Positions 1 through 8,440 of a DNA stretch of 64,000 nt are shown here, in pieces. Position 1 is the stretch's first letter; each line of letters starts with the position of its first letter. The position numbers and the translations under genes are program-made. The DNA lies in assembly GCA_947259215.1 (NCBI GenBank), contig CAMYLJ010000007.1:1-64000 (forward strand), given 5' to 3'. The stretch is from an uncultured delta proteobacterium. GTDB taxonomy: Bacteria; Myxococcota_A; UBA9160; JAFDET01. The notes beneath the pieces are model-generated. The model was not told the DNA's origin, did no database searches, and saw only the letters and a program-made list of their open reading frames with translations.

Positions 1-98
1 GCGTCCTCCCCGAACGGGTAGCTGCGTTCGCGGCTCGCCGCGATCTCGGCACCGCAGTCGGCACAGACGGTGAGTTCTCTGGTCTCCGAGCGATGCAT
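1..98 (-). CDS. Small zinc-ribbon protein, N-terminal part only
   Basis: This is the beginning of a minus-strand gene that runs off the left edge of the window; 32 codons are visible. The start ATG at 98 is preceded by GGAGGA with 7 nt spacing, which decides it over an ATG five bases upstream in another frame. Residues 12-15 are CADC, half of a zinc-binding knuckle, followed by a charged stretch. Short proteins starting with such a CxxC are often zinc-ribbon or regulatory proteins, but the second metal-binding half lies outside the window, so no function can be given. Confidence 0.5.
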   Translation of the reverse strand, partial: MHRSETRELTVCADCGAEIAASRERSYPFGED

Positions 99-525
99 GC
101 GTCATTCCTCCAACGGGCGGAACGTTCGCCCACGTCGCCAATGGTACAACTCGCCTTCACGCGCCGGAACTGCGTCTCGTCGGGCGGCCCTCGCTCCAGG
201 CTCGAAGGCGATGCTGCGGGGAGCCAGGACCGTGGCTGTGGCGTTCGGTCCCGTCTCCGCGGGCCCCAGCGTGGCTGCAAGCCACAGCGCCGTCGTGCCG
301 CGCGCAGCGGATCCTTGTGGCCTCGCCATCCACTCGGACACCCACCAGCCGGGGCATCTGGCATACGCCGACGAGCTCGGCGTGGGTGTGGCCCGTCGCG
401 GCTGCGTGCGAAAGGCGAACGTGGTGAACGCGCTTCCGGTGACGAAATGCCTGGCCCGGCTCAAGGACGCAGGCGGGGCGCGGAGACGGCGGCGCAGGAG
501 ACGGAGCCAGCCGGCGGCGGCCGGC
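99..525. other. Gene-free stretch beyond the ornithine operon
   Basis: About 430 bases with no convincing gene. Open frames exist on both strands, but their translations are rich in Arg, Ala and Pro, have no ribosome binding site and match no family I know. The only structure seen is a stem-loop (stem 509-515 with 520-526) directly after the alanine racemase stop codon. The regulatory region of the leftmost gene must lie just above position 98. Confidence 0.6.
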
Positions 526-526
526 T
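509..526 (-). terminator. GC hairpin at the end of the ornithine operon
   Basis: A perfect 7-bp stem (AGCCGGC / GCCGGCT, 4-nt loop) starts within the alanine racemase stop codon and lies where a terminator for the minus-strand operon would be expected. There is no run of T after it, so it may act with Rho or only protect the 3' end. Confidence 0.35.
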
Positions 527-1671
527 CAGTGCGCCGGGCCGCCAGCCACGGCGATGCGCGGGACGCGCGCCGCGATCCGGGTCACCACCTCGTAGGGGAT
601 CGTGTCGAGCGTTTCGGCGAGGGCGTCGGCCGTGACGGCCTCGGCGCCCCGGCGGCCGAGGAGAACGACCTCGTCGCCGAGCGCCACGCGGCCGCGGAGG
701 GCGGTCACGTCCAACAGGCATTGATCCATGGTGATGTTTCCCACCTGCGGGCAGGGCACGCCGCTGACCAGGAAACGCACCCGGTTCGAGAGGGCGCGGG
801 GGAGCCCGTCCCCGTAGCCGACCGGAACGGTCGCGATCAGCGAGGGACGCCGCGTGTGGAAAATGTGGCCGTAGCTCAGGCCGGTGTTGGCGGGCACCTC
901 CTTGAGCAAGGTGATGCGGGTCGTCCACTCGAGTACGGGTTGCAGCTCGCGGACGCGCGGATTCTGGATCTCGGCCGAGGGAGCGAGGCCGTAGATCGCG
1001 ATTCCCGGCCGCACGGCGTCGAAACGCGCGTCGGGCAGGTCGAAGAGGGCCGCGCTGTTGGCCATGTGGACCACCTCGAGCCCCGGCTCGCCGCGCGCCT
1101 GCTCCGCGACCTCGCGGAAGCGCGCGAGCTGCGCCAGCGACCACGACTTGTCCGCCTCGTCGGCGCGCGGAAAGTGGCTCATCAGGCCGCGCACCGAGAC
1201 CTCTGGGTGGGCGCGGAAGCGCTCCAGGTAGGTCGGGACGTCACTGCGCGGGATGCCCACCCGGCCCATGCCCGTGTCCACGTTCAGGTGCACGCAGACG
1301 CGGCGGCCGGTGCGCTCGGCGGCCGCCGCCAGGGCCTCGATCGTGTCGAGGCGCGAGACGGCGGGCTCGAGGTCGTGGGCCACGATCGCGTCCGCGTGCT
1401 CCGGCAGACTGGGCGAGAGCAGCACGAAGCGCGCGCGGATGCCTGCCCGGAGGAGCGCGATGGCCTCGGGCGCGTGGGCCACGCACAGGGTCCCGCAGCC
1501 CAGGCTGACGAGCCGGCGCGCCACGATCTCGGCGTCGTGGCCGTAGGCGTTGGCCTTGATCGCGGGCCACAGGGGTCGGCCGTCCGCCAGCTCGCGGAGG
1601 AGACGCACGTTGGAGTCGAGGGCGTCGAGGTGCACGTGCGCCCGAGTGAGGTGCAGGGCCTCGGCGGTCAC
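526..1671 (-). CDS. alr: Alanine racemase, last gene of the ornithine operon
   Basis: 381-residue fold-type III PLP racemase of usual length. The PLP lysine is K39 in AIKANAYGH, the DTGMGRVG segment is at 132-139 and the second catalytic base is Y267 in GLSYGH. GTG start at 1671 overlaps the orr stop by 4 nt (GTGA), so the two are translationally coupled. In the cell it interconverts L- and D-alanine. The ornithine pathway encoded upstream ends with a thiolase that releases D-alanine, so this copy probably makes L-alanine for deamination to pyruvate, besides any role in peptidoglycan supply. The family is sure; the catabolic role is inferred from the operon. Confidence 0.92.
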   Translation of the reverse strand: MTAEALHLTRAHVHLDALDSNVRLLRELADGRPLWPAIKANAYGHDAEIVARRLVSLGCGTLCVAHAPEAIALLRAGIRARFVLLSPSLPEHADAIVAHDLEPAVSRLDTIEALAAAAERTGRRVCVHLNVDTGMGRVGIPRSDVPTYLERFRAHPEVSVRGLMSHFPRADEADKSWSLAQLARFREVAEQARGEPGLEVVHMANSAALFDLPDARFDAVRPGIAIYGLAPSAEIQNPRVRELQPVLEWTTRITLLKEVPANTGLSYGHIFHTRRPSLIATVPVGYGDGLPRALSNRVRFLVSGVPCPQVGNITMDQCLLDVTALRGRVALGDEVVLLGRRGAEAVTADALAETLDTIPYEVVTRIAARVPRIAVAGGPAH

Positions 1672-2753
1672 GGCGCAGCTGGCGCGCCGACGAGGCGCTT
1701 CTCCACGTAGGCGGAGTCCATTGCGGCCAGCAGCGCAGCGTAGCTCGGCGCGAAGACGAGCTCGTCGCCGACGCGCACGTCTCCCCGGGCCTGGGTCACG
1801 TCGACGATCAGGTAGTCGCTCGAAGCCCCGAGCACCTCGACGCGCGGGTCGAGCGGAACCAGGCCTTCGGGGGTGACGTCCTCGCGTCCGACGTCGAGGA
1901 GGGCGCGGTCCCTCGCGCCGCGGTCCTCGAAGCGCGGCGCTTCCCCGAACGCGTCCTCGGCACGCTCGCCGATTGGAAACGAAGGCTTCCGCTTGAGCTC
2001 GATGACCTCGGTGTGCAGGAGGAAGGCGTCCTGATGGGTTCCAGGCCAGGGGGTCCGGTGGACGGTCTCGCGACCGAGCAGGATCGCCTCACCGATGCGC
2101 AGGTGGTTCACGCGCGCCGGCATGCGGCCAGCCGCGACCAGGGGCAGGGCGCTCGTGTTTCCGCCGGAGATCCAGACGAGCTCGATGCCGAAGGTCTTCT
2201 CGATCTCCAGCGCGCAGTTCACCAGGCGCTGCATGTTCTCCGCCGTCGGGATCACCCCGCCGAAGCAGCTCAGATTCGCGCCCAGGCCGGCGATCCGAAT
2301 CCCCGGCAGCGCCAGGACCTGGCGGACGAAGGGCACCAGGTCGTCGGGCCACACGCCTTCGCGAAGGTCGCCGAGGTCGACCATGACGATGGCCGGGTGC
2401 ACCCGGCCGCGGCGCCGGGCGGCCTGCGAGAGGGCGGCCAGCACCGCGAGCTCGGAGTCGAGGCTCGCGTCCACGGCCTCGACGACCTCCTCCACCCGCG
2501 AGAGCGCGGGGACCCGGAGCATCAGCATGGGAGCGGCGACGCCTGCCTCCCGCAGCCGCCGCACGTTCTCGAGGCGCGACTCCCCGATGGACGAGACGCC
2601 GCCGCGCAACATCGCGTTCGCCACCTCCGGGTGGCCACAGGTGCCTTTGGTGACGCCCGTGACCGAGATGCCGTGTCGGGCACACACGCCGACGATCGCG
2701 CGCGCGTTGTGCTCGAGCTTCGTGAGATCGATCGTCAGGCAGGGACGGCCCAC
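1668..2753 (-). CDS. orr: Ornithine racemase
   Basis: 361-residue PLP racemase of the YhfX/Orr family related to alanine racemases. It converts L-ornithine to D-ornithine, the substrate of the aminomutase encoded just upstream. The PLP lysine is in VTKGTCGHPE near residue 30; the SGGNTSALP segment typical of the family is near residue 180. The chosen start is GTG 2753, whose first base is the last base of the oraE stop (TAGTG); a longer reading frame upstream lies within oraE and lacks family similarity. The length matches characterised Orr proteins. Followed directly by alr. Confidence 0.88.
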   Translation of the reverse strand: MGRPCLTIDLTKLEHNARAIVGVCARHGISVTGVTKGTCGHPEVANAMLRGGVSSIGESRLENVRRLREAGVAAPMLMLRVPALSRVEEVVEAVDASLDSELAVLAALSQAARRRGRVHPAIVMVDLGDLREGVWPDDLVPFVRQVLALPGIRIAGLGANLSCFGGVIPTAENMQRLVNCALEIEKTFGIELVWISGGNTSALPLVAAGRMPARVNHLRIGEAILLGRETVHRTPWPGTHQDAFLLHTEVIELKRKPSFPIGERAEDAFGEAPRFEDRGARDRALLDVGREDVTPEGLVPLDPRVEVLGASSDYLIVDVTQARGDVRVGDELVFAPSYAALLAAMDSAYVEKRLVGAPAAP

Positions 2754-4948
2754 TAGGCGTCCGGCGCCTCGCGCAGGCGGCGCACGATGAAGCTGGCGAC
2801 GTCCTGGCCCGTGGTCCCGCGCCCGAAGCCGGCGTCCATGCCGCACCCGCGGGCCAGATCATCGCTGACCTGGGTGCCGCCGCTGATGAGGAGCAGGCGG
2901 TCCCGGAGGCCGCGCCGGGTCGCGAGCTCGTGGAGCGCCCGCATCTGCTCGCGGTGGACGTCGCGGTGGGTGACGATGGTCGACACCAGCACGACTCGCG
3001 CGTCGTACTCCTCGGCTGCGTCGAGGAGCCGCTCGAGCGGGATCGACGTGCCGAGGTAGTGGCAGCGGAAGCCGTAGCGCTCGATACCCCCGTGCTTGAT
3101 GTCGAGGATCTCCTGCAGGCCGACGGAGTGCTCGTCCTCCCCGGCGGTGGCGGCCACCACGTGAAGGTTGCGCGGCCGGACGAAGGCTTCGATCTCGGCA
3201 TGGGGCAGGCGTGCCTCCTGCTCGGGCAGCACGAGCTCGTCCGCGCGCAGGGCCACGTCGAGCACACCCTTCACCTCGAACACGCTGCCCTCGGCGGGAT
3301 GCAGAACCCGGGCGTGGATGACCTCCGGATCCCGAAGGCCCATGCGCCGCGCGAGCTCGAGGCCGGCCGCCCGGGCGACGTCCGGCTTGTCGGGTACGAA
3401 GAGGGTCACACACACGACACCGTCGCCCGCCTTCTCGACCTCGGGCCGTAGCAGCCCGCGCGCTCGCTCGGTCAGCGGAGCCTCGAGCCGGCGCTCGACG
3501 TTGTCATCAGGATCGAGCTCGTCCACGTAGCGGATCTTGGTGGGATCGCACAGCGTGCAGCCGCCGTAGGCCGAGCAGGCCTTCCCTTCGCTCTCCGCGT
3601 AGACGTTCGCCCCGAAGTGGCTGCACACGGGCGCCCCGTAGCCGGGCTCCCGCGGCACCACGGTCCCCGCTCCCACGCCGGCTTCCGGGTCGCGGGCGAT
3701 GCCGTCGCCACGACGCTCCGGAAAGTAGCCCGAGTCCACGAACTGGCCGCTCTCGACCGCCGCATGGTAGCCACCCTGGTCCAGGACCTCCTGGAGGAAC
3801 AGGACGCCGCGCTCGATCAGCTCACGCACCAACTCGCCGAGGGGGCCGTCGCGACGCATGGCGAGCAACTCGTCCAGACCGTCGAGCCCCATCAGCGTCT
3901 GGCGCGCGGTCTCGACCCCCGCCACGTTGTTGTAGTGCCACGGCACGTTCCGCCCCTCGTCCGGGGTGATCGTGCTCTGCACGTCCGCCGAGGTGAGGCG
4001 CGAGATCAGTGTATCGAGCACGTGGGTGACCGTCGCCTCGCGGGTGTCGGACTCGATGTAGCGCGTGTTCTGCTGGGCGCGGAAGCGGCAGCCGGCGAAA
4101 ACCTCGCGCAGGGCCACCGCGTAGGGCAGGTCGAGGCGCAGCTTCGGCGCCGGGGGCGCCGTCGGCGGCACGGTTGAGAGGGCGATCTGCTCCGCGGGCA
4201 TGCCCACCGCCATCGAGAAGGCGGTGTTCACGGCGTGCTGCACGAAGAGCTCGGGCGTGACCTTCCAGGCCTCTTTCGCCGTGGCGTTGGCGTTGTGGGC
4301 GCCGTCGATCTGGAGCAGCCCGGCGTTGGCCATCACCCGCTTGGCTTCCGCCGCGTCCACGAACGAGCGGTGCACGTTGATGCCGCGGTACAGCGTGTTG
4401 TACTGCGGGTCCTGGTGGGCGCCGTTGACCCCCTCTTCGGCGAAGAGGACCGCCATCTCCGGCCCGGCCAGCCCGCTGACGTAGGAGTGGAAGTTGATGG
4501 GCCGCCCCACCTCGTCCTCGATGGCGTCGAGCGCTTTCCGGGTCGCGCGAAGCTGCTTGCGCGTGATCGGTATTCCACCCACGCCCTCCGGCGTACCCTC
4601 GATCAGGCCGTCGAAGTGGGACTGGCCCGTCGTGCGGATCACCATGATGTGGTCGGCCCCGTGCCACGCGGCCATGCGCATGCGGCGCACGTCGTCCTCG
4701 AAGCGGCCCGAGGCGATCTCGGTGGTGATCGTGACGTCGCACTGGGGGTCGATATCGCCGAAGGCGTGAGCGGAGGGCAGCGGTACCGAGCGGGCCAGTG
4801 GCTCCGATACCTGGGCGTAGCGGAACGGCCCGATGCGCGCGTCCGGCAGGGGGCGCCGCCAGGTCCAGCCCCGACGCCGCGGGCGGTAGTGCTCGAGATC
4901 GCGCAGAAGCTCGCTCAGGTCGAGGCGTTCGTCGGGGCGGAGCTTCAT
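2753..4948 (-). CDS. oraE: D-ornithine 4,5-aminomutase, large subunit OraE
   Basis: 731 residues, the usual length of OraE. With OraS it moves the amino group of D-ornithine from C5 to C4, giving (2R,4S)-2,4-diaminopentanoate, using adenosylcobalamin and PLP. The N-terminal two thirds form the radical TIM barrel; the C-terminal Rossmann domain has the base-off cobalamin motif DEHSVG (D605, H607, G610) and a lysine (K618 in IKHGG) in the position used to bind PLP in clostridial OraE. Starts with ATG overlapping oraS by 4 nt. No reactivating chaperone gene is present in the window, so it must be elsewhere or dispensable. Confidence 0.93.
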   Translation of the reverse strand: MKLRPDERLDLSELLRDLEHYRPRRRGWTWRRPLPDARIGPFRYAQVSEPLARSVPLPSAHAFGDIDPQCDVTITTEIASGRFEDDVRRMRMAAWHGADHIMVIRTTGQSHFDGLIEGTPEGVGGIPITRKQLRATRKALDAIEDEVGRPINFHSYVSGLAGPEMAVLFAEEGVNGAHQDPQYNTLYRGINVHRSFVDAAEAKRVMANAGLLQIDGAHNANATAKEAWKVTPELFVQHAVNTAFSMAVGMPAEQIALSTVPPTAPPAPKLRLDLPYAVALREVFAGCRFRAQQNTRYIESDTREATVTHVLDTLISRLTSADVQSTITPDEGRNVPWHYNNVAGVETARQTLMGLDGLDELLAMRRDGPLGELVRELIERGVLFLQEVLDQGGYHAAVESGQFVDSGYFPERRGDGIARDPEAGVGAGTVVPREPGYGAPVCSHFGANVYAESEGKACSAYGGCTLCDPTKIRYVDELDPDDNVERRLEAPLTERARGLLRPEVEKAGDGVVCVTLFVPDKPDVARAAGLELARRMGLRDPEVIHARVLHPAEGSVFEVKGVLDVALRADELVLPEQEARLPHAEIEAFVRPRNLHVVAATAGEDEHSVGLQEILDIKHGGIERYGFRCHYLGTSIPLERLLDAAEEYDARVVLVSTIVTHRDVHREQMRALHELATRRGLRDRLLLISGGTQVSDDLARGCGMDAGFGRGTTGQDVASFIVRRLREAPDA

Positions 4949-5298
4949 CCGGCGAGCTCTTCCCAGTGGCGGTCTTCGAGGAGGGCGAGTCCTGCGTCGC
5001 GCGGCGTGAGGCCGTGGCGCTGCGCCAGTTCGTGCACGAGCCGGCCGGCGCCGCGACCGAGCAGCCCGCGCTCGTGCAGGCGCCCGACAAGCGTCTTCGC
5101 CTCGGCGCTGCTGAATCCCATCCGCAACAGCACCGAGCGCTCGATGGCCGGCGTCGTATGGGTCCGCGCCTGCTCCACGAGCGGCGCCACGACAAGGCGC
5201 GCGAGGCTCCAGAAGCGCTCGCGGAGCTCCGCGTCCGATAGCTCCCGCAGCGGCGCCCGGCGGCTCTCGAAATCATCCGGTCGTTGGGTGCGTCGCAT
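4945..5298 (-). CDS. oraS: D-ornithine 4,5-aminomutase, small subunit OraS
   Basis: 117-residue helical protein of normal OraS size. It is the small partner of OraE and completes the aminomutase heterotetramer. The centre has the conserved TTPAIERSVLLRMGFSS segment (about residues 48-64), followed by a helix that in OraS proteins contacts the large subunit. It overlaps ortB by 26 nt upstream and oraE by 4 nt downstream, consistent with coupled translation at fixed stoichiometry. Confidence 0.92.
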   Translation of the reverse strand: MRRTQRPDDFESRRAPLRELSDAELRERFWSLARLVVAPLVEQARTHTTPAIERSVLLRMGFSSAEAKTLVGRLHERGLLGRGAGRLVHELAQRHGLTPRDAGLALLEDRHWEELAG

Positions 5299-6697
5299 CG
5301 AGTACCTCCTCCACCATGTCCGCGCTCGCGCGCGTTTCCTCGATCAGGAAGGCCCGGTCGGCGTCGGTCAGAAGCGCAGCGGCGGGCAGCGACTCGGCGG
5401 CGTGGCGCAGGTACGAGCGCCGCACCGCCTCGAGGTCCACGTCCGGCGCCTCGAGCTGCTCCGGACGCTCCGGGATCACGATCGACTGGCCGGGCTTGCT
5501 CTCGTGGGGATCGCCGCGCCGCACCTCGACGCCCATGCGCCGCGCGAGCTCGAGCTGCGGGATCGGGTGCTTGCCCGCCCCCGTGTACTCCGTCTCCTGG
5601 ACCACGACGATGCCGTCCTCGGGCAGCTCGCGCGCGAGCGCGAAGGCGGCCGCCAGCGAGGTGTTGCCGGCGGGACCGCGCTCCATGCCCTCGAGCTCCG
5701 CCAGCACCTGGGTGGCCCAGAAGACCTCGCCCTGGGTGACCGTCACGAAGCGGTCCATGTAGCGCAAGGCGCGGGCGGCGTTGCGGGGGACGTCGGCGCG
5801 GTCGGGCCAGGTGGTGAAGGGCAGGGAGAAGCCGGTGTGGCCCGTCGTGAAGGACTTGCGGTTGAAGTCGCGGTCGGAGGCCATGTGCAGGCCGGCGAGA
5901 TCCACGCTCGCCGCCACGAGCCGCGTCTCGCACGCGCCCGCTGCGCGCAGCCCACGGGCAGTCCCCGTGACGTTGCCGCCCCCCGCGTGGGTTGCGATCA
6001 CCACGTCGGGAAGCCGTCCCGTACGCTCGCGCACCTGCTCGACGAGCTCGACGCCGAGGGTCTCGATTCCGAGGATCGAGTATGGGGTGTAGAGGGAGGC
6101 GTTGAACCAGCCCGTCTCTTCGAGCACGCGCAGGAAGACGTAGAAGAGCTCGGGTCCCACGGAGAGCCGGATCACCTCGGCCCCGTAGGCCTCGCAGGCG
6201 CGGGTCTTCTCCGCGGTCTCCGGCTGCGCGACGCCGCGGCTGTCGAAGGCCTCCTGCACGACGATGCAGCCGAGCCCGGCCTTGGCCGCCTGCGACGCCA
6301 CGGCGGCGCCGTAGTTGCCGCTAGTGGCGGCGACCACGCCCGCGAAGCCCCGACGGCGGGCCTCGTGGATCGAGAGCGAGGCGCGTCGGTCCTTGAACGA
6401 GCCCGAAGGGTTCGCTGCCTCGTCCTTGACGAAGATGCGCGCCCCGCGGCCGGGCGGGGCGGCGCTGCGTGCGAGCGCCGTCACGTTCTCGAGCTCGACC
6501 AGCGGTGTGTTCCCGACCGCGGTCTTCGCCTGGATCCCGCGCACCTCGTCCAGCCCGTAGCCCGTGTCGGCGAGCAGGCGCTCGTAGTCGAAGGCAAGGG
6601 CACCGGTCGCATAGCGCGCGTAGTCGAGTCCGATGGACTCGCGGACGATGGCGCCACGGCGCGCCATCACTTCGGCGTAGCTGGTTCCGACGCTCAT
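5273..6697 (-). CDS. ortB: 2-amino-4-oxopentanoate thiolase, beta subunit OrtB
   Basis: 474-residue fold-type II PLP enzyme, distantly like threonine synthase/cysteine synthase. With OrtA it cleaves 2-amino-4-oxopentanoate with CoA to acetyl-CoA and D-alanine. The PLP lysine is K102 in NPSGSFKDRR; the glycine-rich phosphate loop is HAGGGNVTGT around residue 245. It is unrelated to ordinary thiolases, and the pairing with a ~100-residue OrtA is diagnostic. Start overlaps ortA by 4 nt. Confidence 0.93.
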   Translation of the reverse strand: MSVGTSYAEVMARRGAIVRESIGLDYARYATGALAFDYERLLADTGYGLDEVRGIQAKTAVGNTPLVELENVTALARSAAPPGRGARIFVKDEAANPSGSFKDRRASLSIHEARRRGFAGVVAATSGNYGAAVASQAAKAGLGCIVVQEAFDSRGVAQPETAEKTRACEAYGAEVIRLSVGPELFYVFLRVLEETGWFNASLYTPYSILGIETLGVELVEQVRERTGRLPDVVIATHAGGGNVTGTARGLRAAGACETRLVAASVDLAGLHMASDRDFNRKSFTTGHTGFSLPFTTWPDRADVPRNAARALRYMDRFVTVTQGEVFWATQVLAELEGMERGPAGNTSLAAAFALARELPEDGIVVVQETEYTGAGKHPIPQLELARRMGVEVRRGDPHESKPGQSIVIPERPEQLEAPDVDLEAVRRSYLRHAAESLPAAALLTDADRAFLIEETRASADMVEEVLDATHPTTG

Positions 6698-7008
6698 CGT
6701 TCCGCCTTCCGGGCGGCGATCCGGGCGCGTACCTCGCCGCCGATGGCCTGGAGCTCGGCGATCGGCGCGCCGAATCCGTGAGCGTACGCGGGGTTGACCG
6801 CGACCAGCGTCCCCCGCAGGCGACGGGCGGCGGGAGTGCGGATCTCCACCGTGTCGCCCGGTGCCCCCGGCGCCACGAGGAAGCCCTTGACGCGCATCTC
6901 GAGGGGCACTTGCGCCGTGTCGTCGGGCACCTGCGGCGCACGCTGGCCGGCCTCGAGGACGACGCGGTGGATCTCGACCCAGGTTCCCGCGGCGACCGCT
7001 TCAGCCAT
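6694..7008 (-). CDS. ortA: 2-amino-4-oxopentanoate thiolase, alpha subunit OrtA
   Basis: 104-residue beta-rich protein, usual OrtA length. It is the small subunit of the PLP- and CoA-dependent thiolase; recognisable segments are WVEIHRVVL near the N-terminus, VKGFL in the middle and NPAYAHGFG near residue 75. It has no catalytic PLP site of its own. It overlaps ord by 8 nt upstream and ortB by 4 nt downstream. Confidence 0.9.
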   Translation of the reverse strand: MAEAVAAGTWVEIHRVVLEAGQRAPQVPDDTAQVPLEMRVKGFLVAPGAPGDTVEIRTPAARRLRGTLVAVNPAYAHGFGAPIAELQAIGGEVRARIAARKAER

Positions 7009-8065
7009 GGTCCGGCCTGCGGAGCGGGTCGCGAGTCTGCCGTGCGTCGCCCAGGATCGCCGCCGGGGGCGGCAGGTCGGCGATCGACATCAGCCCCGGA
7101 GCCGCGGCGAGCACGCGCGGGATCGCGTTCACCGCGAGGGCCACCGTGGCGAGGCCGCCCGGGATCTCCGGGCTCCCCGACATGCGCACCGGCGGGGTGC
7201 CGTCGATCTCGATGCGGTCGCCCGTGGCCACGCCCTCGAGCTCGGGATGGACCTGCTGGGGGTGGACGAGGGTGATCGCCGTCCGGCCGGCGACGTGGGC
7301 AATGGCCTCGTGCTCGCAGCCCGCCACCTGGCCTGGCTCGACCGTGACGAAGGGTGTCTCGCGCCGCACCCGCGCGACGATCGGTCTGCGGGTCTCGTCG
7401 ATGCGCTCGACCTCCCAGCCGAGAACGGCGGCAATCATCGCGATGGACTCCCGAAAGCCGAGGTGCCCGAATACGGAGCCATCCTCGACGCCACGCCGGA
7501 ACGCATCCGGCGAGAGGCCGACCCCCTGGGCAGTGAGCACAGTCGGGCCGTAGGGCGAGAGGTCGTTCGTGCGTGTGGCGGTGATGGACGCGACGTCAGC
7601 GCAGACCGCGGTGAGCACGAGCACCAGCAGGTCGAGCACGAAGCCTGGGTTCACGCCCGTACCGAGGAGCGTCGCGCCCCGCGTGCGGGCGAGTGCGTCG
7701 AGGCGGGCGGCCACGTCGGGCGACTGGGCAGCGGGCCAGGCCATTTCCTCCGCGATCGTGATCGCGTTCACCCCGCGCTCGAGGAGCACGGCGAGCTCGG
7801 ATTCGGCGTCGGCGGCGCGCGAGCAGGTGGCCTGGATGGCCACATCGGGTCGCACCTCGTCGCACAGGCGCTCGAGGTCGCTCCGGATCGGGAGGCCCAG
7901 AGGACTCTCCAGCCCGATCGCCGTACCGACGTCGAGACCCGCGCGATCGGTCCGGCGGCCGTGCACGCCGACGAGCGCGAGCCCGCGCTTGCGCCCCAGA
8001 AGGCGCACGATCCCGGATCCCATCTGCCCGGTGCCGAGCACCAGCACCTTCACCGGATCTCGCAT
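7001..8065 (-). CDS. ord: 2,4-diaminopentanoate dehydrogenase
   Basis: 354 residues, first gene of the ornithine operon. It oxidatively deaminates (2R,4S)-2,4-diaminopentanoate to 2-amino-4-oxopentanoate with NAD(P)+. The N-terminal Rossmann fold has GTGQMG (residues 11-16); the middle has ITIAEEMAWP and GTGVNPGFVLD segments typical of this dihydrodipicolinate-reductase-like family. No obvious Shine-Dalgarno is seen, and no cobalamin riboswitch is visible upstream although the next steps need B12. Confidence 0.92.
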   Translation of the reverse strand: MRDPVKVLVLGTGQMGSGIVRLLGRKRGLALVGVHGRRTDRAGLDVGTAIGLESPLGLPIRSDLERLCDEVRPDVAIQATCSRAADAESELAVLLERGVNAITIAEEMAWPAAQSPDVAARLDALARTRGATLLGTGVNPGFVLDLLVLVLTAVCADVASITATRTNDLSPYGPTVLTAQGVGLSPDAFRRGVEDGSVFGHLGFRESIAMIAAVLGWEVERIDETRRPIVARVRRETPFVTVEPGQVAGCEHEAIAHVAGRTAITLVHPQQVHPELEGVATGDRIEIDGTPPVRMSGSPEIPGGLATVALAVNAIPRVLAAAPGLMSIADLPPPAAILGDARQTRDPLRRPDHG

Positions 8066-8440
8066 CCGCCGCCGCCCTCTCGCGCCCTCCCGCGCTCGCG
8101 GTCCCGCGCCGCCTCCACCCTATCGCAGCCGAGCCGCACCGGGTGCCTGCGCTCCGACACGCGCGTCGGTCGAAGAACGCCCCCCGGCCGCTTGCCGGGT
8201 GCGTACTGGCGTCCTCGCCTGCGCCGATTCCGGCGCGATTTCAGCTTGTTAGCCGGGCGTTCGCGCTGAATCGGTTCAGCAGGTCGCGAGTTCGAATCTC
8301 GCCGGCTCGAGCCATGGATCAGCCGGTTACGTTGCGGAACCCCGCCTTCCCGCCCAGAGTCGGCCAGCGTCCCATCCGTCCGGGGCGCCACCCGACTCCT
8401 TCTTGGAGACGTTGCCTGGGGCTGCGTGATGCGCACGAGA
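8066..8440. other. Gene-free stretch with a broken tRNA
   Basis: 375 bases between ord and ndh. No supported protein gene. It must contain the promoter of the ornithine operon (minus strand), but no good -35/-10 pair stands out. The middle holds a tRNA-like 3' half (8265-8314). The minus-strand reading frame across it is a translation artefact of the tRNA T-loop. Confidence 0.7.
8265..8314 (+). pseudogene. Degenerate tRNA 3' half
   Basis: An anticodon-like arm (stem GCTGA 8265-8269 / TCAGC 8276-8280) is followed by a standard variable loop AGGTC, a perfect T-arm (GCGAG, loop TTCGAAT, CTCGC; 8286-8302), an acceptor 3' strand CGGCTCG and then AGCCA. The anticodon loop has only 6 bases (ATCGGT, closest to CGG/Pro), the D-arm is not recognisable, and no 5' acceptor strand lies at the right distance. 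A perfect complement CGAGCCG lies far upstream at 8130-8136. This looks like a tRNA remnant or an attachment-site copy rather than a working tRNA. Confidence 0.45.

Noticed and set aside
102-464. 120-codon minus-strand frame after the alanine racemase gene
   Set aside because: Non-coding-like composition, no start signal and no recognisable domain.
4235-6781. 848-codon open frame on the plus strand opposite ortB, oraS and oraE
   Set aside because: It is the shadow of genuine genes in high-GC DNA, has no ribosome binding site and resembles no family.
8265-8314. A working tRNA gene
   Set aside because: The 5' acceptor strand and D-arm are missing and the anticodon loop has six bases, so it is listed as a remnant.
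8066-8440. Cobalamin riboswitch upstream of the B12-dependent ornithine operon
   Set aside because: No B12-box-like sequence or fitting fold was seen by eye; an Infernal search would settle it.
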